Source of the DNA: Variovorax sp. 54
GTDB taxonomy: Bacteria > Pseudomonadota > Gammaproteobacteria > Burkholderiales > Burkholderiaceae_C
Direction of reading: 5' to 3'
DNA length: 64,000 nucleotides
Assembly: GCF_002754375.1 (NCBI RefSeq)
Contig: NZ_PEFF01000001.1
Span: 1,674,001-1,738,000, forward strand
Part shown: piece after piece, positions 1 through 8,552 of the stretch
Position numbering within the stretch: the first letter of the stretch is position 1
How the letters are laid out: each line of letters opens with the position of its first letter
Notes under the pieces: generated by a model
What the model saw: the letters and a program-made list of their open reading frames with translations, nothing else
Databases searched by the model: none
What the model was told of the DNA's origin: nothing
Program-made: the position numbers and the translations under genes

Positions 1-284
1 GCACCAGCTGCAGCACCAACGGGCAATGGGAAGCCGGCTGGATCGTGCGCAGCGACACGCAGGTGCTGCGCGTCGAACCCGCGGCCGCCAGCGGCTACCG
101 GCTGCGCGAGGCCGGCGGCGCGAGCGCCGTCGTGTTCCAGGCCACCGGCCTGGGCGCCGGCCAGAGTCGCATCACCATCTGCCGCGCCACCCCGAGCGCC
201 GACCCGTCGCGCGCCGTGGCCATCAGCGCCACGGGGCGCACCACCGTCACCCGGTCGAGCGGCGGCACCTGCGCCGCGACCTGA
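1..284 (+). CDS. GspH/FimT-type pseudopilin, C-terminal part (gene starts before the window)
   Basis: Only the last 93 or so codons are present, read from base 3 to the TGA at 282-284. The visible part starts with a Cys pair and a segment ending WEAGWIV. This is the typical C-terminal globular pattern of GspH/FimT minor pseudopilins (a W-x-x-GW-hydrophobic motif followed by beta strands). The rest is strand-rich, with a second Cys near the end that could pair with an earlier one. Proteins of this family help prime type IV pilus or type II secretion pseudopilus assembly in the inner membrane and periplasm. The N-terminal prepilin peptidase site lies outside the window, so the assignment rests on the C-terminal motif only. 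Confidence 0.6.
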   Translation, partial: TSCSTNGQWEAGWIVRSDTQVLRVEPAAASGYRLREAGGASAVVFQATGLGAGQSRITICRATPSADPSRAVAISATGRTTVTRSSGGTCAAT

Positions 285-406
285 CCCCGGCGGCGGCCCG
301 GCGCGCGAACAACGACAATAGCGCCCCGTGGCAAGGCCGGGCGCCGGCCCCGCCTTTCTTCTTTCTTGCTTCGACAACCCTCACCAGGAACAACGCTCCC
401 GCATAC

Positions 407-1249
407 ATGGAACACCGGCTGGACTGGGCCCTTGCCGCCTGCGCTCGCATCCTCAGGCCCGTGGTCCGGCTGGCGCTGGCCATGGGCGTCAAGCACCCGC
501 ACCTGGAAGCCCTGCTGCGCGACCTGCTCATCGAGGAAGCCCAGCGCACCTGGCGCGGCCAGGGCGTGCCCAAACCCAACCTCAGCCAGATTTCGGTCAC
601 CACCGGGCTGAACCGCAAGGTCGTCACGGCCAAGGTCCGCGCCACCGTCGACCCGCTGCCCCACACGGAGCTGTCAGCCGCCGCCAAGACTTTTACGTTG
701 TGGTTACAGATGACCACCGACGACGACACCCTGCGCCGCCTGCCCGTCGTCACCGAGGGTGACGGGCCGTCGTTCGAACGCGTGGCCCGCCTGGCCAGCC
801 GGGGCAACGTGCACCACCGCACCATCCTCGACGAACTGGTGCGCCTGCAGATGGTGGCCGAAAGCGACGGCACCGCCGAACTCACCGCCGACGGCTTCGT
901 GCCGGTCGAAGACCTGCAATCGATGCTCGCCTTCCTGGGCGACAACGGCCGAGACCACCTGCTGGCCGCCGTCTCCAACACCCTGGGCGACACGCCCCGC
1001 ATGCTCGAGCGCGCCGTGTACGCGCGCGGGCTCACGATGGCCGACTGCACGGCCATCGAACGCCTCGTGCGCGAACGCTGGGCCGGCCTGCACCACGAGC
1101 TGGCCCGCGAGATGACCCAGGCCGTCGACCGCGCGGCCCCCGAGGCCAAGGCCAAGGCGCGCATCCGCGTCGGCATCTACACGTATTACGAAGACGAAGA
1201 AGGCGCGCCCGCTCCCGGCGCGCCGCACAACAACAAGCCCGCCCCATGA
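407..1249 (+). CDS. DUF6502 family protein
   Basis: A 280-residue soluble protein starting at the ATG at 407. The frame is open further upstream, but that part lacks a plausible start and overlaps the pseudopilin gene. The N-terminal third (residues 1-80) is helical and looks like a winged-helix DNA-binding region, with a 'VTTGLNRKVV' segment resembling a recognition helix. The rest is charged and helical. No signal peptide or membrane segment is seen. Proteins of this type are annotated as DUF6502, with no known function. It overlaps the next gene by four bases (ATGA at 1246-1249), so the two are almost certainly co-translated. A regulatory role is an inference from the helix-turn-helix-like N-terminus. 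Confidence 0.7.
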   Translation: MEHRLDWALAACARILRPVVRLALAMGVKHPHLEALLRDLLIEEAQRTWRGQGVPKPNLSQISVTTGLNRKVVTAKVRATVDPLPHTELSAAAKTFTLWLQMTTDDDTLRRLPVVTEGDGPSFERVARLASRGNVHHRTILDELVRLQMVAESDGTAELTADGFVPVEDLQSMLAFLGDNGRDHLLAAVSNTLGDTPRMLERAVYARGLTMADCTAIERLVRERWAGLHHELAREMTQAVDRAAPEAKAKARIRVGIYTYYEDEEGAPAPGAPHNNKPAP

Positions 1250-2700
1250 ACACGACCTCCCCCTCCTTGCGACTGGCGCGCGGCCTGCTGATGGCCGGCG
1301 CCATCGCCCTGCTTCTCTCATGCGGAGGCGGAGGAGGTGGTGGCGGTAGCGGCACGACGGGCTTCGGCGCCCTCGGCACCACGGCCACCGGCACCGGCAC
1401 TGGCACTGGCACTGGCACTGGCACTGGCACTGGCACTGGCACTGGCACGGGTACGGGTACCAATACCGGCGGTGGCGGTGGCGGCGGCGACAGCGGCTCG
1501 GGTGACGCAGGCTCCGGCAGCGGCACGGGCACGGGCACTGGCAGCACCGGAAGCACTGGTTCTGGCGGCGACAGCACCGCCAGCAACACCAACGGCGACG
1601 GCTCCGGCGTGGGCTCCGGCGGCACGGGCGTGACCGCCGACGCCGCCGGCATCGGCGCGGCCGACGGCCTGGGCAGCGTGATCCTCAACGGCCTGCGCTA
1701 CAACACCGACAGCGCCACCTTCAGCCTTGAGGACACCACCGAGCTGCAGATCGGCATGAGCGCGCGCATCGCCGGCAAGGTCAACGCCGACTTCACCAGC
1801 GGCATCGCCGCCACAGTCGTCTCGGCCGCCGAACTGCGCGGCGCCGTGTCGGCCATCGACCTGAAGAACGGCAGCTTCACCGTCATGGGCGCCCGCGTGA
1901 CCACCGACAACGCCACCGTCTGGGCCGACGCCGACGGCACCACCGACCTCGTCGACGGCGCCATCGTGCAGGTCTGGGGCCTGCCCGCCGCACCGGGCAC
2001 CCTGCGCGCCACGCGCGTCCAGGTGGCGCCCGCCACCACCGCCCCGCTGGTGACCGGCACCGTGCAGAACCTCGACCGCGGCGCCCAGCAGTTCACGCTC
2101 GGCCTGCTGACCGTCGACTTCGGCGCTGCCGCCTTCGGCCCCGGCATCGACGCCGCGAGCCTGGCCAACGGCACCCTCGTCCGCGTGCGCGGCACCGCAG
2201 TGCCGGCCGCCGGCCGCTTCACCGCCACCCAGGTGCAGGGCTGGTACGCCATTCCCTCGGCCGACGGCATCGCGCTGCAACTGGCGGGCGTGGTCACCGA
2301 CTTCGCCGCGCTGGGCGACTTCCGCGTGCTCGGCAACAAGATCGACGCGCGCAATGCCCAGATCACCGGCGGGCCGGTCGGCTCCATCGGCAACGGCGTG
2401 AAGGTCGAAGTCGACGGTTTGCTCTCGGCCCAGGTGCTCGTGGTCAAGAAACTGCGCATCCGCCACGTGCCCGGCACCGGCGGGCCGGTGTCGTTCACCG
2501 TCATCGGCGCCATCGGCGGCTACCAGTCGGCCGCCGACTTCACCGTGCGCGGCCAGCGCGTGAATGCCAGCGGCTCCGGTACCATCTTCGAAAACGGCAC
2601 CGCCGCGGACCTGGGCAACGGCAAGCGTGTGACCGTCGTCGGCGACCGCGTGGTCGACGGCGTGCTCATTGCACAACGCGTGAGCTTCACGTTGCCCTGA
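1246..2700 (+). CDS. DUF5666 domain lipoprotein with a Gly/Thr repeat linker
   Basis: A 484-residue exported lipoprotein. The signal peptide ends in a lipobox (LLLSC, acylated Cys near residue 25) followed by a poly-glycine run. Residues about 30-130 are a low-complexity linker of Gly, Thr, Ser and Asp, encoded partly by a perfect hexanucleotide repeat. From about residue 145 to the end there are successive beta-rich modules of about 65-75 residues with the pattern 'G.V..ld......F.v.G..V..' typical of DUF5666 repeats, which have an OB-like fold. Its role is unknown; it probably sits in the outer membrane facing the periplasm or surface. It is translationally coupled to the DUF6502 gene, and the two probably act together. 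Confidence 0.8.
   Translation: MNTTSPSLRLARGLLMAGAIALLLSCGGGGGGGGSGTTGFGALGTTATGTGTGTGTGTGTGTGTGTGTGTGTNTGGGGGGGDSGSGDAGSGSGTGTGTGSTGSTGSGGDSTASNTNGDGSGVGSGGTGVTADAAGIGAADGLGSVILNGLRYNTDSATFSLEDTTELQIGMSARIAGKVNADFTSGIAATVVSAAELRGAVSAIDLKNGSFTVMGARVTTDNATVWADADGTTDLVDGAIVQVWGLPAAPGTLRATRVQVAPATTAPLVTGTVQNLDRGAQQFTLGLLTVDFGAAAFGPGIDAASLANGTLVRVRGTAVPAAGRFTATQVQGWYAIPSADGIALQLAGVVTDFAALGDFRVLGNKIDARNAQITGGPVGSIGNGVKVEVDGLLSAQVLVVKKLRIRHVPGTGGPVSFTVIGAIGGYQSAADFTVRGQRVNASGSGTIFENGTAADLGNGKRVTVVGDRVVDGVLIAQRVSFTLP
1396..1443 (+). repeat. Eight perfect tandem copies of the hexamer GGCACT inside the lipoprotein gene
   Basis: GGCACT is repeated eight times without interruption, flanked by degenerate copies (ggcacc before, ggcacg and ggtacg after). 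Each unit encodes Gly-Thr, so a change in copy number would alter linker length by two residues per unit without a frameshift. Confidence 0.95.
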
Positions 2701-2807
2701 GGTCCGGGCCCCGGCGGTCCGGCCGCGCAGTGCGTACACCGAGGGGTGCACGCACCGCGCACCCCACAGGCCACGCCACCCATGGCGCGACCGGATCGAT
2801 CGGAGCC

Positions 2808-4103
2808 ATGGACACCCACACCCCCTCTGCCCCCGTTCCCACGTCGCCCCGCTGCTGCATCGCCGGCGGCGGCCCGGCCGGCATGGTGCTGGGCCTGCTG
2901 CTTGCGCGCGCGGGCGTGCCCGTCGTCGTGCTCGAGAAACACCTCGACTTCCTGCGCGACTTTCGCGGCGACACCGTGCATCCGTCCACGCTCGAAGTGC
3001 TGCACGAACTCGGCCTGCTCGACGCTTTTTTGCAGCGCCCGCACAACCGCATCGAAGAGCTGCGCGGCACCTACGAGGGCCGCAGCGTGACCATTGCCGA
3101 CTTCAGGCGGCTGCCCACGCACGCCCGCTTTCTGGTGCTCATGCCGCAGTGGGAGTTTCTGGACTTCATGTGCGACGAGGCGCGGCGCTACCCCGGCTTC
3201 GAGCTGTGGACCGACGCCGAGGCCACCGGCCTGCTGCAGGACAAGGGCCGCGTCAACGGTGTGAAGGTGCGCGTCGGCGCCCGCAGCCCCGACAGCGGCG
3301 GCCCGAAAGACATCGAGCTGCACGCCTCCCTCATCGTGGCCGCCGACGGCCGCCACTCCACCCTGCGCGATGCGGCCGCGCTGCCGCACATCAGCTACGG
3401 CGCGCCCATCGACGTGCTGTGGATGCGCATTCCCAAGCTGCCCGGCGACCCCGAGGCCACCGGCGGCCACATCGCGGCGGGCCGCTTGCTGGTGACGCTC
3501 AACCGCGACGACTACTGGCAGTGCGCCTTCGTCATCCGCAAGGGCGGCCGGGCCGAGCTGCAGTCGCGCGGCATTGCCGCCTTCCATGCCGAGATCGCGC
3601 GCATCGCGCCCTTCTTTGCCGCGCGCCTGCCCGAGGCCCTGCCCGACTGGGAGGCCGTGAAGCTGCTCGAAGTGACCGTCGACCGGGTCGAATCGTGGTC
3701 GTGCCCCGGCCTGCTGTGCATCGGCGACGCCGCGCACGCCATGTCGCCCGTGGGCGGCGTCGGCATCAACCTCGCCGTGCAGGACGCCGTGGCCGCCGCC
3801 AACCTGCTGGCCGCGTCGCTCGCCGGCAACGCCACCGACAAGGAGATCGACACCCTGCTGCCCCAGCTGCAGCGCCGCCGCGAATGGCCCGTGCGCGTCA
3901 CGCAGGCCGCGCAGCGGCTCGTGCAAGACCGCGTGCTGATGCCGGTGCTCAGCCGCAAGGCGGCCGCAGCTGCGTCGACTGCGCCCCGCCCCATGCCCTT
4001 GCCGCTGCGCCTGCTGGGGCGCTGGCCGTGGCTGCGCACCCTGCCCGCGCGCGCCGTGGGCATCGGCGTGCGGCCCGAACACGTGCAGTCGCCGCGGAAG
4101 TAG
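2808..4103 (+). CDS. FAD-dependent aromatic-ring monooxygenase (PHBH fold)
   Basis: A 431-residue flavoprotein of the p-hydroxybenzoate hydroxylase/UbiH superfamily. The dinucleotide-binding motif IAGGGPAGM lies near residue 18. The middle DG motif appears as 'VAADGRHSTLR', and the C-terminal FAD ribityl motif as 'CIGDAAHAMSPVGG', both in the usual order. Such enzymes use NAD(P)H and O2 to hydroxylate aromatic or quinone-like substrates; the substrate cannot be told from sequence. The ATG at 2808 was chosen because it gives the usual short N-terminus before the GxGxxG motif, although the frame is open a little upstream. No obvious partner gene is adjacent. Confidence 0.85.
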   Translation: MDTHTPSAPVPTSPRCCIAGGGPAGMVLGLLLARAGVPVVVLEKHLDFLRDFRGDTVHPSTLEVLHELGLLDAFLQRPHNRIEELRGTYEGRSVTIADFRRLPTHARFLVLMPQWEFLDFMCDEARRYPGFELWTDAEATGLLQDKGRVNGVKVRVGARSPDSGGPKDIELHASLIVAADGRHSTLRDAAALPHISYGAPIDVLWMRIPKLPGDPEATGGHIAAGRLLVTLNRDDYWQCAFVIRKGGRAELQSRGIAAFHAEIARIAPFFAARLPEALPDWEAVKLLEVTVDRVESWSCPGLLCIGDAAHAMSPVGGVGINLAVQDAVAAANLLAASLAGNATDKEIDTLLPQLQRRREWPVRVTQAAQRLVQDRVLMPVLSRKAAAAASTAPRPMPLPLRLLGRWPWLRTLPARAVGIGVRPEHVQSPRK

Positions 4104-4124
4104 CGAGCAGTCAGGGTCGTCGAA

Positions 4125-4676
4125 TCAGCCGGGCCGGCGCGCCTGCGTCGGCTGGCGCGACCAGTACACGCCGTCGAGCCGGTCGAGCCGCACCTCGCCG
4201 CCCGTGGACGGCGCATGCACAAAACGCCCGTCGCCCACATAGATGCCCGCATGCGTGGGCGACGCCGAGCCGAACAGCACCAGGTCGCCCGAGCGCAGCT
4301 CGGACATCGGCACCGGCCGGCCGAAGCCCGCCATGCGCGACACCGTGCGCGGCGGCACCTGCCCCACGCTCTGGCGGTACACGTAGCCGATGAGCCCGCT
4401 GCAATCGAAGCCGCCCTCGGGCGAGTTGCCGCCATAGCGGTACGGCGTGCCGACCAGCCCCAGCGCGTGGATCGTGATGCTGTTCGACTGCTCCGACGTC
4501 AGCGGCGGGATGTTGCTGCTGGGCACCGAACCACCGGGCGTGCGCGTCGGCGGCGGGCTCGCGCAGCCGATGGCCAGGAGACAGGCGGTGATGGGGATCA
4601 GTCGGAACAGCAGCCGCTGCGACAGCGGCAGAGATGCGGGGGAACGTGGAGGCGTCGGCAATGGTGTGTCGAGCAT
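4125..4676 (-). CDS. NlpC/P60 (C40) family peptidoglycan endopeptidase, lipoprotein
   Basis: A 183-residue lipoprotein. The signal peptide is followed by a lipobox ending LLAIGC at about residue 39, then a short Pro/Ser linker. The catalytic domain covers residues about 70-175. The nucleophile Cys is in 'FDCSGLIGYVY' and the general-base His in 'THAGIYVGDGRFVHA', so the catalytic residues of gamma-D-glutamyl-diamino-acid peptidases are present. It should cleave stem peptides in the periplasm. The start at 4676 was chosen for a plausible n-region; upstream codons in the same frame look like read-through. The gene is divergent from the next lipoprotein gene. Confidence 0.88.
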   Translation of the reverse strand: MLDTPLPTPPRSPASLPLSQRLLFRLIPITACLLAIGCASPPPTRTPGGSVPSSNIPPLTSEQSNSITIHALGLVGTPYRYGGNSPEGGFDCSGLIGYVYRQSVGQVPPRTVSRMAGFGRPVPMSELRSGDLVLFGSASPTHAGIYVGDGRFVHAPSTGGEVRLDRLDGVYWSRQPTQARRPG

Positions 4677-4893
4677 GGGCGCAGGCCGGTCTTGTGGACG
4701 TGGCCCGACTCTAACGCGCGTGCGGCGGATCGCAAGCTCGCAAGCCGCTGAAGAGACGCAGAAGAGAAGAGGAAGAAGCGCTGCACGACGCGTTGTCGTC
4801 GCGCCGATGAGTGTGGCGCGATCGCCTCTTAAACCTTGTCTGTCGTTCACACTTATGCAGAATGGCCCGACCACCACTCAGCAGCTTGCGGCC

Positions 4894-5286
4894 ATGAAAC
4901 TCACTCTGCGCAGAACGAACATTTTCGTTGTACTCGCCGTCTCGGCAGCCGTCCTGACGGCCTGTGCTTCTCCCGAAGAAATCGCCGCGTCCGACCGACG
5001 AACCTGCGCAGGCTACGGCTTCGCCCAAGGCACCGATGCCTTCGCCAACTGCATGATGGAAGCCGACCAGAACCGCAAGCGCAACCAGGCGGAACAGCGC
5101 CAGCGTTGGGCCGAAGAAGAGCAACGGCGTGAGGCCAAAAACCAGAGCCAAACCCAGAGCGCGCGCCCGTCGCACGAGCATTGCGTGTCTGCGGGGAATT
5201 CGGTGACCACGAGCAGCAGCAGCACCTCAGGATCGACCACCTCGTCGACCAGCGGCTTCTCGAACACCGTCTGCTCGGGCCGATAG
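4894..5286 (+). CDS. Small Cys-containing lipoprotein of unknown function
   Basis: A 130-residue protein with an N-terminal signal peptide and lipobox (AVLTAC, Cys near residue 24). Residues 35-60 hold a pattern 'CAGYGF..GTDAFANC', with two Cys bracketing an aromatic-rich turn. This pattern recurs in small proteobacterial outer-membrane lipoproteins of unknown role. A charged, Gln/Glu-rich helix follows, then a Ser/Thr-rich tail with two more Cys. A possible promoter (TTGTCT at 4836-4841, CAGAAT at 4858-4863, 16-bp spacer) lies upstream. It is followed at a 34-bp gap by another secreted protein on the same strand. Confidence 0.7.
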   Translation: MKLTLRRTNIFVVLAVSAAVLTACASPEEIAASDRRTCAGYGFAQGTDAFANCMMEADQNRKRNQAEQRQRWAEEEQRREAKNQSQTQSARPSHEHCVSAGNSVTTSSSSTSGSTTSSTSGFSNTVCSGR

Positions 5287-5320
5287 CTTCGCGCCGCACG
5301 AAGGACGAAGCGCCTTGCAG

Positions 5321-5992
5321 ATGAAGACGCATCACCACCACCTCGGCCTTGTCGCCGCCTGCCTGTGCGCGCTCGCCACGTCGCCGGTGTTCGCCCAAGA
5401 CGCCAAGCCGAGCTTCGATTGCGCGAAGGCACAGACCCGTGTCGAGAAGGCCATCTGCACCCAGCTCGACGCCTGGTTCGACCAGACCATGGCCGACCTG
5501 TACAAGTCCGTGCGGGCCGTGCCGGACACAGACATCGCCGAACTTCAGAGCGGCCAGCGCGCGTGGCTGGCGCGGCGCAACCAGTGCGCCGGCTCGGGCG
5601 ACAAGCTCGCGAACTGCCTTCTCGACAGCTACCGCACCCGGCTTGTCGAACTCAGCGGCCGCTACGATTCGCAGAAGCTGACGGGCCGCTATGCAAGCAC
5701 CACGTACAGCGGCGATCTCGACAGCGTGCTGTTCCCCGACGGCATCCTGGCGATGAACGTCTCCACCGTGAGACCCGGCAGCAACAACAGCTGCGCCTAC
5801 AGCCTGCGCGCGCCGGTCATCCATGCGAACCAGGTCCACAAGGTGGAGCCACCCGACGCCAGCGCCCCCGACAACCGCTGCGAAGTCGACCTGGCCTTTG
5901 CGGGCCCGCAGGTCAACGTCAAGACCAAGGGCTGCGACAGCTACTGCGGCTACGGCGTGAGATTCGACGGGCTCTTCAACAAGAAGCGTTGA
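5321..5992 (+). CDS. LprI-like secreted protein (lysozyme inhibitor LprI family)
   Basis: A 223-residue exported protein with a signal peptide ending 'SPVFAQ'. Residues about 33-110 match the LprI N-terminal pattern: 'FDCAKAQTRVEKAIC', then 'LD.WFDQTMADLYKS', then 'QSGQRAWLARRNQC', with the spaced Cys residues expected to form disulfides. The C-terminal 100 residues are beta-rich with four more Cys. Some members bind c-type lysozyme, but many have no tested function. The ATG at 5321 is preferred; a TTG at 5315, two codons upstream, has better spacing from AAGGA at 5301-5305 and cannot be excluded. Confidence 0.75.
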   Translation: MKTHHHHLGLVAACLCALATSPVFAQDAKPSFDCAKAQTRVEKAICTQLDAWFDQTMADLYKSVRAVPDTDIAELQSGQRAWLARRNQCAGSGDKLANCLLDSYRTRLVELSGRYDSQKLTGRYASTTYSGDLDSVLFPDGILAMNVSTVRPGSNNSCAYSLRAPVIHANQVHKVEPPDASAPDNRCEVDLAFAGPQVNVKTKGCDSYCGYGVRFDGLFNKKR

Positions 5993-6052
5993 GCCGCCGC
6001 ACGCGAACGGCCATGCGCCCGTCGCGTCGCCCCGGCCTCGTGCCGCGTCGGG

Positions 6053-6712
6053 TCAAGAGAAACCGAAGACCAGCAGCAGGTTGTTCGAGGGCATCGCGTG
6101 CCGCTCGCGCAGCGCGAGGCCGACGCGACGCGCCTCTGCCACCACATCATCGAGACGGCGAATGCCCCAGGCGGGATTGCGGGCCCGCAGGTCTTCGTCG
6201 AACGCCAGATTGCTCGGTGCCGTAGGACCGCGCTGCGCTTCGTCTTCGAAGTAAGGCCCGTAGGTGATCAGCACGCCGGTGCCGGCACGCAGATGCCGCG
6301 CGGCACCGGACATCAGCGCGGCGCAGGTGGACCAGGGTGCGATGTGCAGCATGTTGGCGCAGTAGATGGCGTCGAACTTTTCTTGCTGTTGTTCTTCTTT
6401 TTCTTGAGCTTGAGCGAACGCGGGGCCTTGCGAGAGCCACTGCGGCGCCATCACGTCGAGCAACAGCGGCGGGCGCAGATTGGGCAGCGCGGCTTGTTCG
6501 ACGCGACTGGCGATCGCGGGGAGCGAGCGGGCGTCTGCGTCGGTGGGCTGCCAGGTCCATGAGGGCATGGCAGCGGCGAACCAGGCAGCGTGTTGGCCTG
6601 TGCCGGAGGCGATTTCCAAGGCGGTGCCTCGCTCACCGAGGATGCGGGTCAGGGCATCAAGGATGGGTTGTTTGTTGCGGTCAGCGGCTGGGCTGAAAAG
6701 GAGGTTGGGCAT
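6053..6712 (-). CDS. DUF938 family SAM-dependent methyltransferase-like protein
   Basis: A 219-residue Rossmann-fold protein. SAM motif I is visible as 'ALEIASGTGQHAAWF' near residues 31-45. The acidic 'PTDAD' loop follows, then the family signature 'DAIYCANMLHIAPW' and 'LITYGPY'. These match DUF938 proteins, which have all methyltransferase motifs but no assigned substrate. A short insertion with a run of Glu and Gln sits before the motif-IV region. A TTG one codon upstream (6715) is an alternative start. It is divergent from the DUF2806 gene. Confidence 0.85.
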   Translation of the reverse strand: MPNLLFSPAADRNKQPILDALTRILGERGTALEIASGTGQHAAWFAAAMPSWTWQPTDADARSLPAIASRVEQAALPNLRPPLLLDVMAPQWLSQGPAFAQAQEKEEQQQEKFDAIYCANMLHIAPWSTCAALMSGAARHLRAGTGVLITYGPYFEDEAQRGPTAPSNLAFDEDLRARNPAWGIRRLDDVVAEARRVGLALRERHAMPSNNLLLVFGFS

Positions 6713-7013
6713 CAAAAGAACCTTCGGGCTGGTACGGTCTGCAGGGTATCAAAGCGACGCCATTCGGGACTCCCTCCCATGACTCGACATTGCCTCGGCA
6801 ATGCAGCGGAGGCGACCGTTTGCCGCCGAGCATTGAGTCCGCGTTCTCGACCGCTTGAGGGTCATCCCAAAGTCATAGAAGTTCTACTTCGGCGACTGGC
6901 TTAGTAGCATTGCGGCCGAATAGCCCGCCGTCAGCAGCGATGCGTTGATCGCACCAATTGGTCGGCAGCAGCAGCGACAATCGAAGGGTTTCAAGAACGT
7001 AGGAGAAAGTGGC
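6713..7013. other. Divergent intergenic region, 301 bp, with a short palindrome
   Basis: No credible gene is seen here. A perfect inverted repeat, CATTGCC-tc-GGCAATG (6788-6803), could be an operator or a small hairpin. The composition shifts from the G+C-rich left side toward the A+T-richer DUF2806 gene. A good ribosome-binding site, AGGAG at 7001-7005, sets the start of that gene. No convincing -35/-10 pair was identified. Confidence 0.5.
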
Positions 7014-8048
7014 ATGAGCGAACAGGAACCAAACAAGATCGTTTCTACTGAACCAGATGAAGAGAGCAGCACACTCAGCGTCATAGTTGGTGCGATCGGC
7101 GACTACCTAGGCGATATCCCTGCAGTCATCAAGAAGAACATTGGAAAGGCATTCGGGCAGTTGATGAAGATCCCAGGAGCATGGATCGATGGCACCGCCG
7201 CTGAAATCAAAGCTCACTCCGAAGCGCGCGTCGCATTGACCAAGGCGACAGCCAAGTCCATCGCAAAGAAGATCGATATTGATGATTCGATTGCCGTCAT
7301 CGCAGCTGAGACACATGCATCCAAGATATTGCGTCAAACTGTGAACACAGCGAAGGTATTGCAGCACGCTGCCTCAGACATCAAACGAGATCCGCCCCCT
7401 GCTGATCAAGCGATATCCGACATAACCGACGACTGGCTGAATGCGTTCGAGCAAGAAGCCGTGAACATGAGCAGCGAGCAAATGCAGAAGCTGTTTGGAA
7501 AGATCTTGGCAGGTGAGATTCGCCGTCCTACGACCTACTCTATCCGCACAGTCAAGCTGATGGCTCAGCTCGATAACAGAGCTGCCGAACTTTTCCGCAA
7601 CCTATGTTCCTCGGCGTTGACATTGCAGCTGGGTCCCGATGTACAAGACTCCCGGGTTGTTGCCGTAGCAGGTAGTGCAGCATCGAACGGATTGCAGAAG
7701 TACGGTCTAAGCTTTTCCGACTTAAACATCCTTTTCGAGTACGGTCTGATCATCAACGACTACAACTCGTACATGCCTTACCAATTCGCGATCGTTGAAG
7801 AGAACAAAATCAGGCTCCCCTTCCGATACATGAACAGTCACTTTGGCCTAAAGCCAATGAAGGAGATGTCGCAAGAGCAAAAACAAGCTTTCAGGCTGAA
7901 TGGCGTAGCATTGAGTCGCGCCGGCATGGAACTCATCAACATCGTTGATATTGAAGAAAATCTGAATTACACCGCGGCATTGAGAGAACATATGACCGCC
8001 CAGGGCTTTGAAATTGTTCCGGTGATGATGCCGAACAAAACTCGGTAA
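7014..8048 (+). CDS. DUF2806 domain protein, probably horizontally acquired
   Basis: A 344-residue protein, start fixed by AGGAG eight bases before the ATG. The first 110 residues are an amphipathic, Ala/Lys/Ile-rich helical region with no clear signal peptide. The middle ('LNAFEQEAVNMSSEQMQ', 'FGKILAGEI', 'TYSIRTVKLMAQL') is the recognisable core of DUF2806 proteins, and a beta-containing C-terminal part follows. The function is unknown. Base composition is the clearest anomaly: 58 of the 120 bases at 7021-7140 are G or C, against roughly two thirds or more in flanking genes. Codons ending in A or T are common, which suggests recent transfer. It has no mobility gene or partner beside it. A defence-related role is possible but only a guess from its isolated, acquired look. 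Confidence 0.75.
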   Translation: MSEQEPNKIVSTEPDEESSTLSVIVGAIGDYLGDIPAVIKKNIGKAFGQLMKIPGAWIDGTAAEIKAHSEARVALTKATAKSIAKKIDIDDSIAVIAAETHASKILRQTVNTAKVLQHAASDIKRDPPPADQAISDITDDWLNAFEQEAVNMSSEQMQKLFGKILAGEIRRPTTYSIRTVKLMAQLDNRAAELFRNLCSSALTLQLGPDVQDSRVVAVAGSAASNGLQKYGLSFSDLNILFEYGLIINDYNSYMPYQFAIVEENKIRLPFRYMNSHFGLKPMKEMSQEQKQAFRLNGVALSRAGMELINIVDIEENLNYTAALREHMTAQGFEIVPVMMPNKTR

Positions 8049-8309
8049 GTCGAGAATAGAAGAAGGTCAACTGTACGGCGATATCCGTCTCGGCCTCGCT
8101 CTAGCTCTCCAAATCATCTACGCAGTGCTCTCGCACGCCATCGCTCGGGCCCCAACTGCAAACGCGAGGTCTTGGAGATGCAACAAAAGATGGTGGAGAG
8201 ACGCCATTGAAAAACTTCGCCAGCAGCAGACGTTCGACTCTCAACGTCGTGCTGCTGCAATCAATCTAAAGCTACCGCCCCGACATCCAATATGTCGGGG
8301 CCAGCCTCC
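8049..8309. other. Convergent intergenic region with two hairpins
   Basis: The first possible hairpin (8221-8257) pairs CAGCAGCA..ACGTT with AACGT..TGCTGCTG, with a bulge. The second (8277-8301) has a perfect 10-bp stem, GCCCCGACAT with ATGTCGGGGC, and a five-base loop. Neither has a long T-run after it. They lie between the 3' ends of the DUF2806 gene and the small gene on the minus strand and may act as termination or RNA-stability structures for either. Confidence 0.55.
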
Positions 8310-8552
8310 TCACCCTCCCCCGCTCTCCTGAAACAACGCCGCCGCATCCCGCGCCAAATCCGAAGCGATCCACAGCAGGTTATCCCGATGCCCTGCTCCC
8401 GCATCTTCGAACCATCCATCGCCGGCGCCGTAGCAGCACCACAGCAGTGAGTTCAGTTGTTCCAGCTTGCATTCCAGCAGGTCAGCTGCGCTGGGGGTGG
8501 TTGCGTGGAGAGAGGCCGGCGCGGTAGCGCGGGCCATAATTCGTTTAGCCAT
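8310..8552 (-). CDS. Small conserved-looking protein of unknown function
   Basis: An 80-residue protein that I do not recognise. The start is well supported: on the minus strand AAGGAG precedes the ATG with about nine bases between. The sequence has an Ala-rich N-terminus and then a helical core with 'LLECKLEQLNSLLWCCYG'. The segment 'RDNLLWIASDLARDAAALF' resembles small soluble helical proteins often found in Burkholderiales accessory regions. There is no signal peptide. It ends in a glycine run. It could be a small regulator or toxin-antitoxin relic, but nothing in the sequence decides this. Confidence 0.6.
   Translation of the reverse strand: MAKRIMARATAPASLHATTPSAADLLECKLEQLNSLLWCCYGAGDGWFEDAGAGHRDNLLWIASDLARDAAALFQESGGG

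Noticed and set aside
8125..8331. A 68-codon plus-strand frame after the DUF2806 gene
   Set aside because: It spans two hairpins, has no ribosome-binding site, and its end overlaps the better-supported minus-strand gene.
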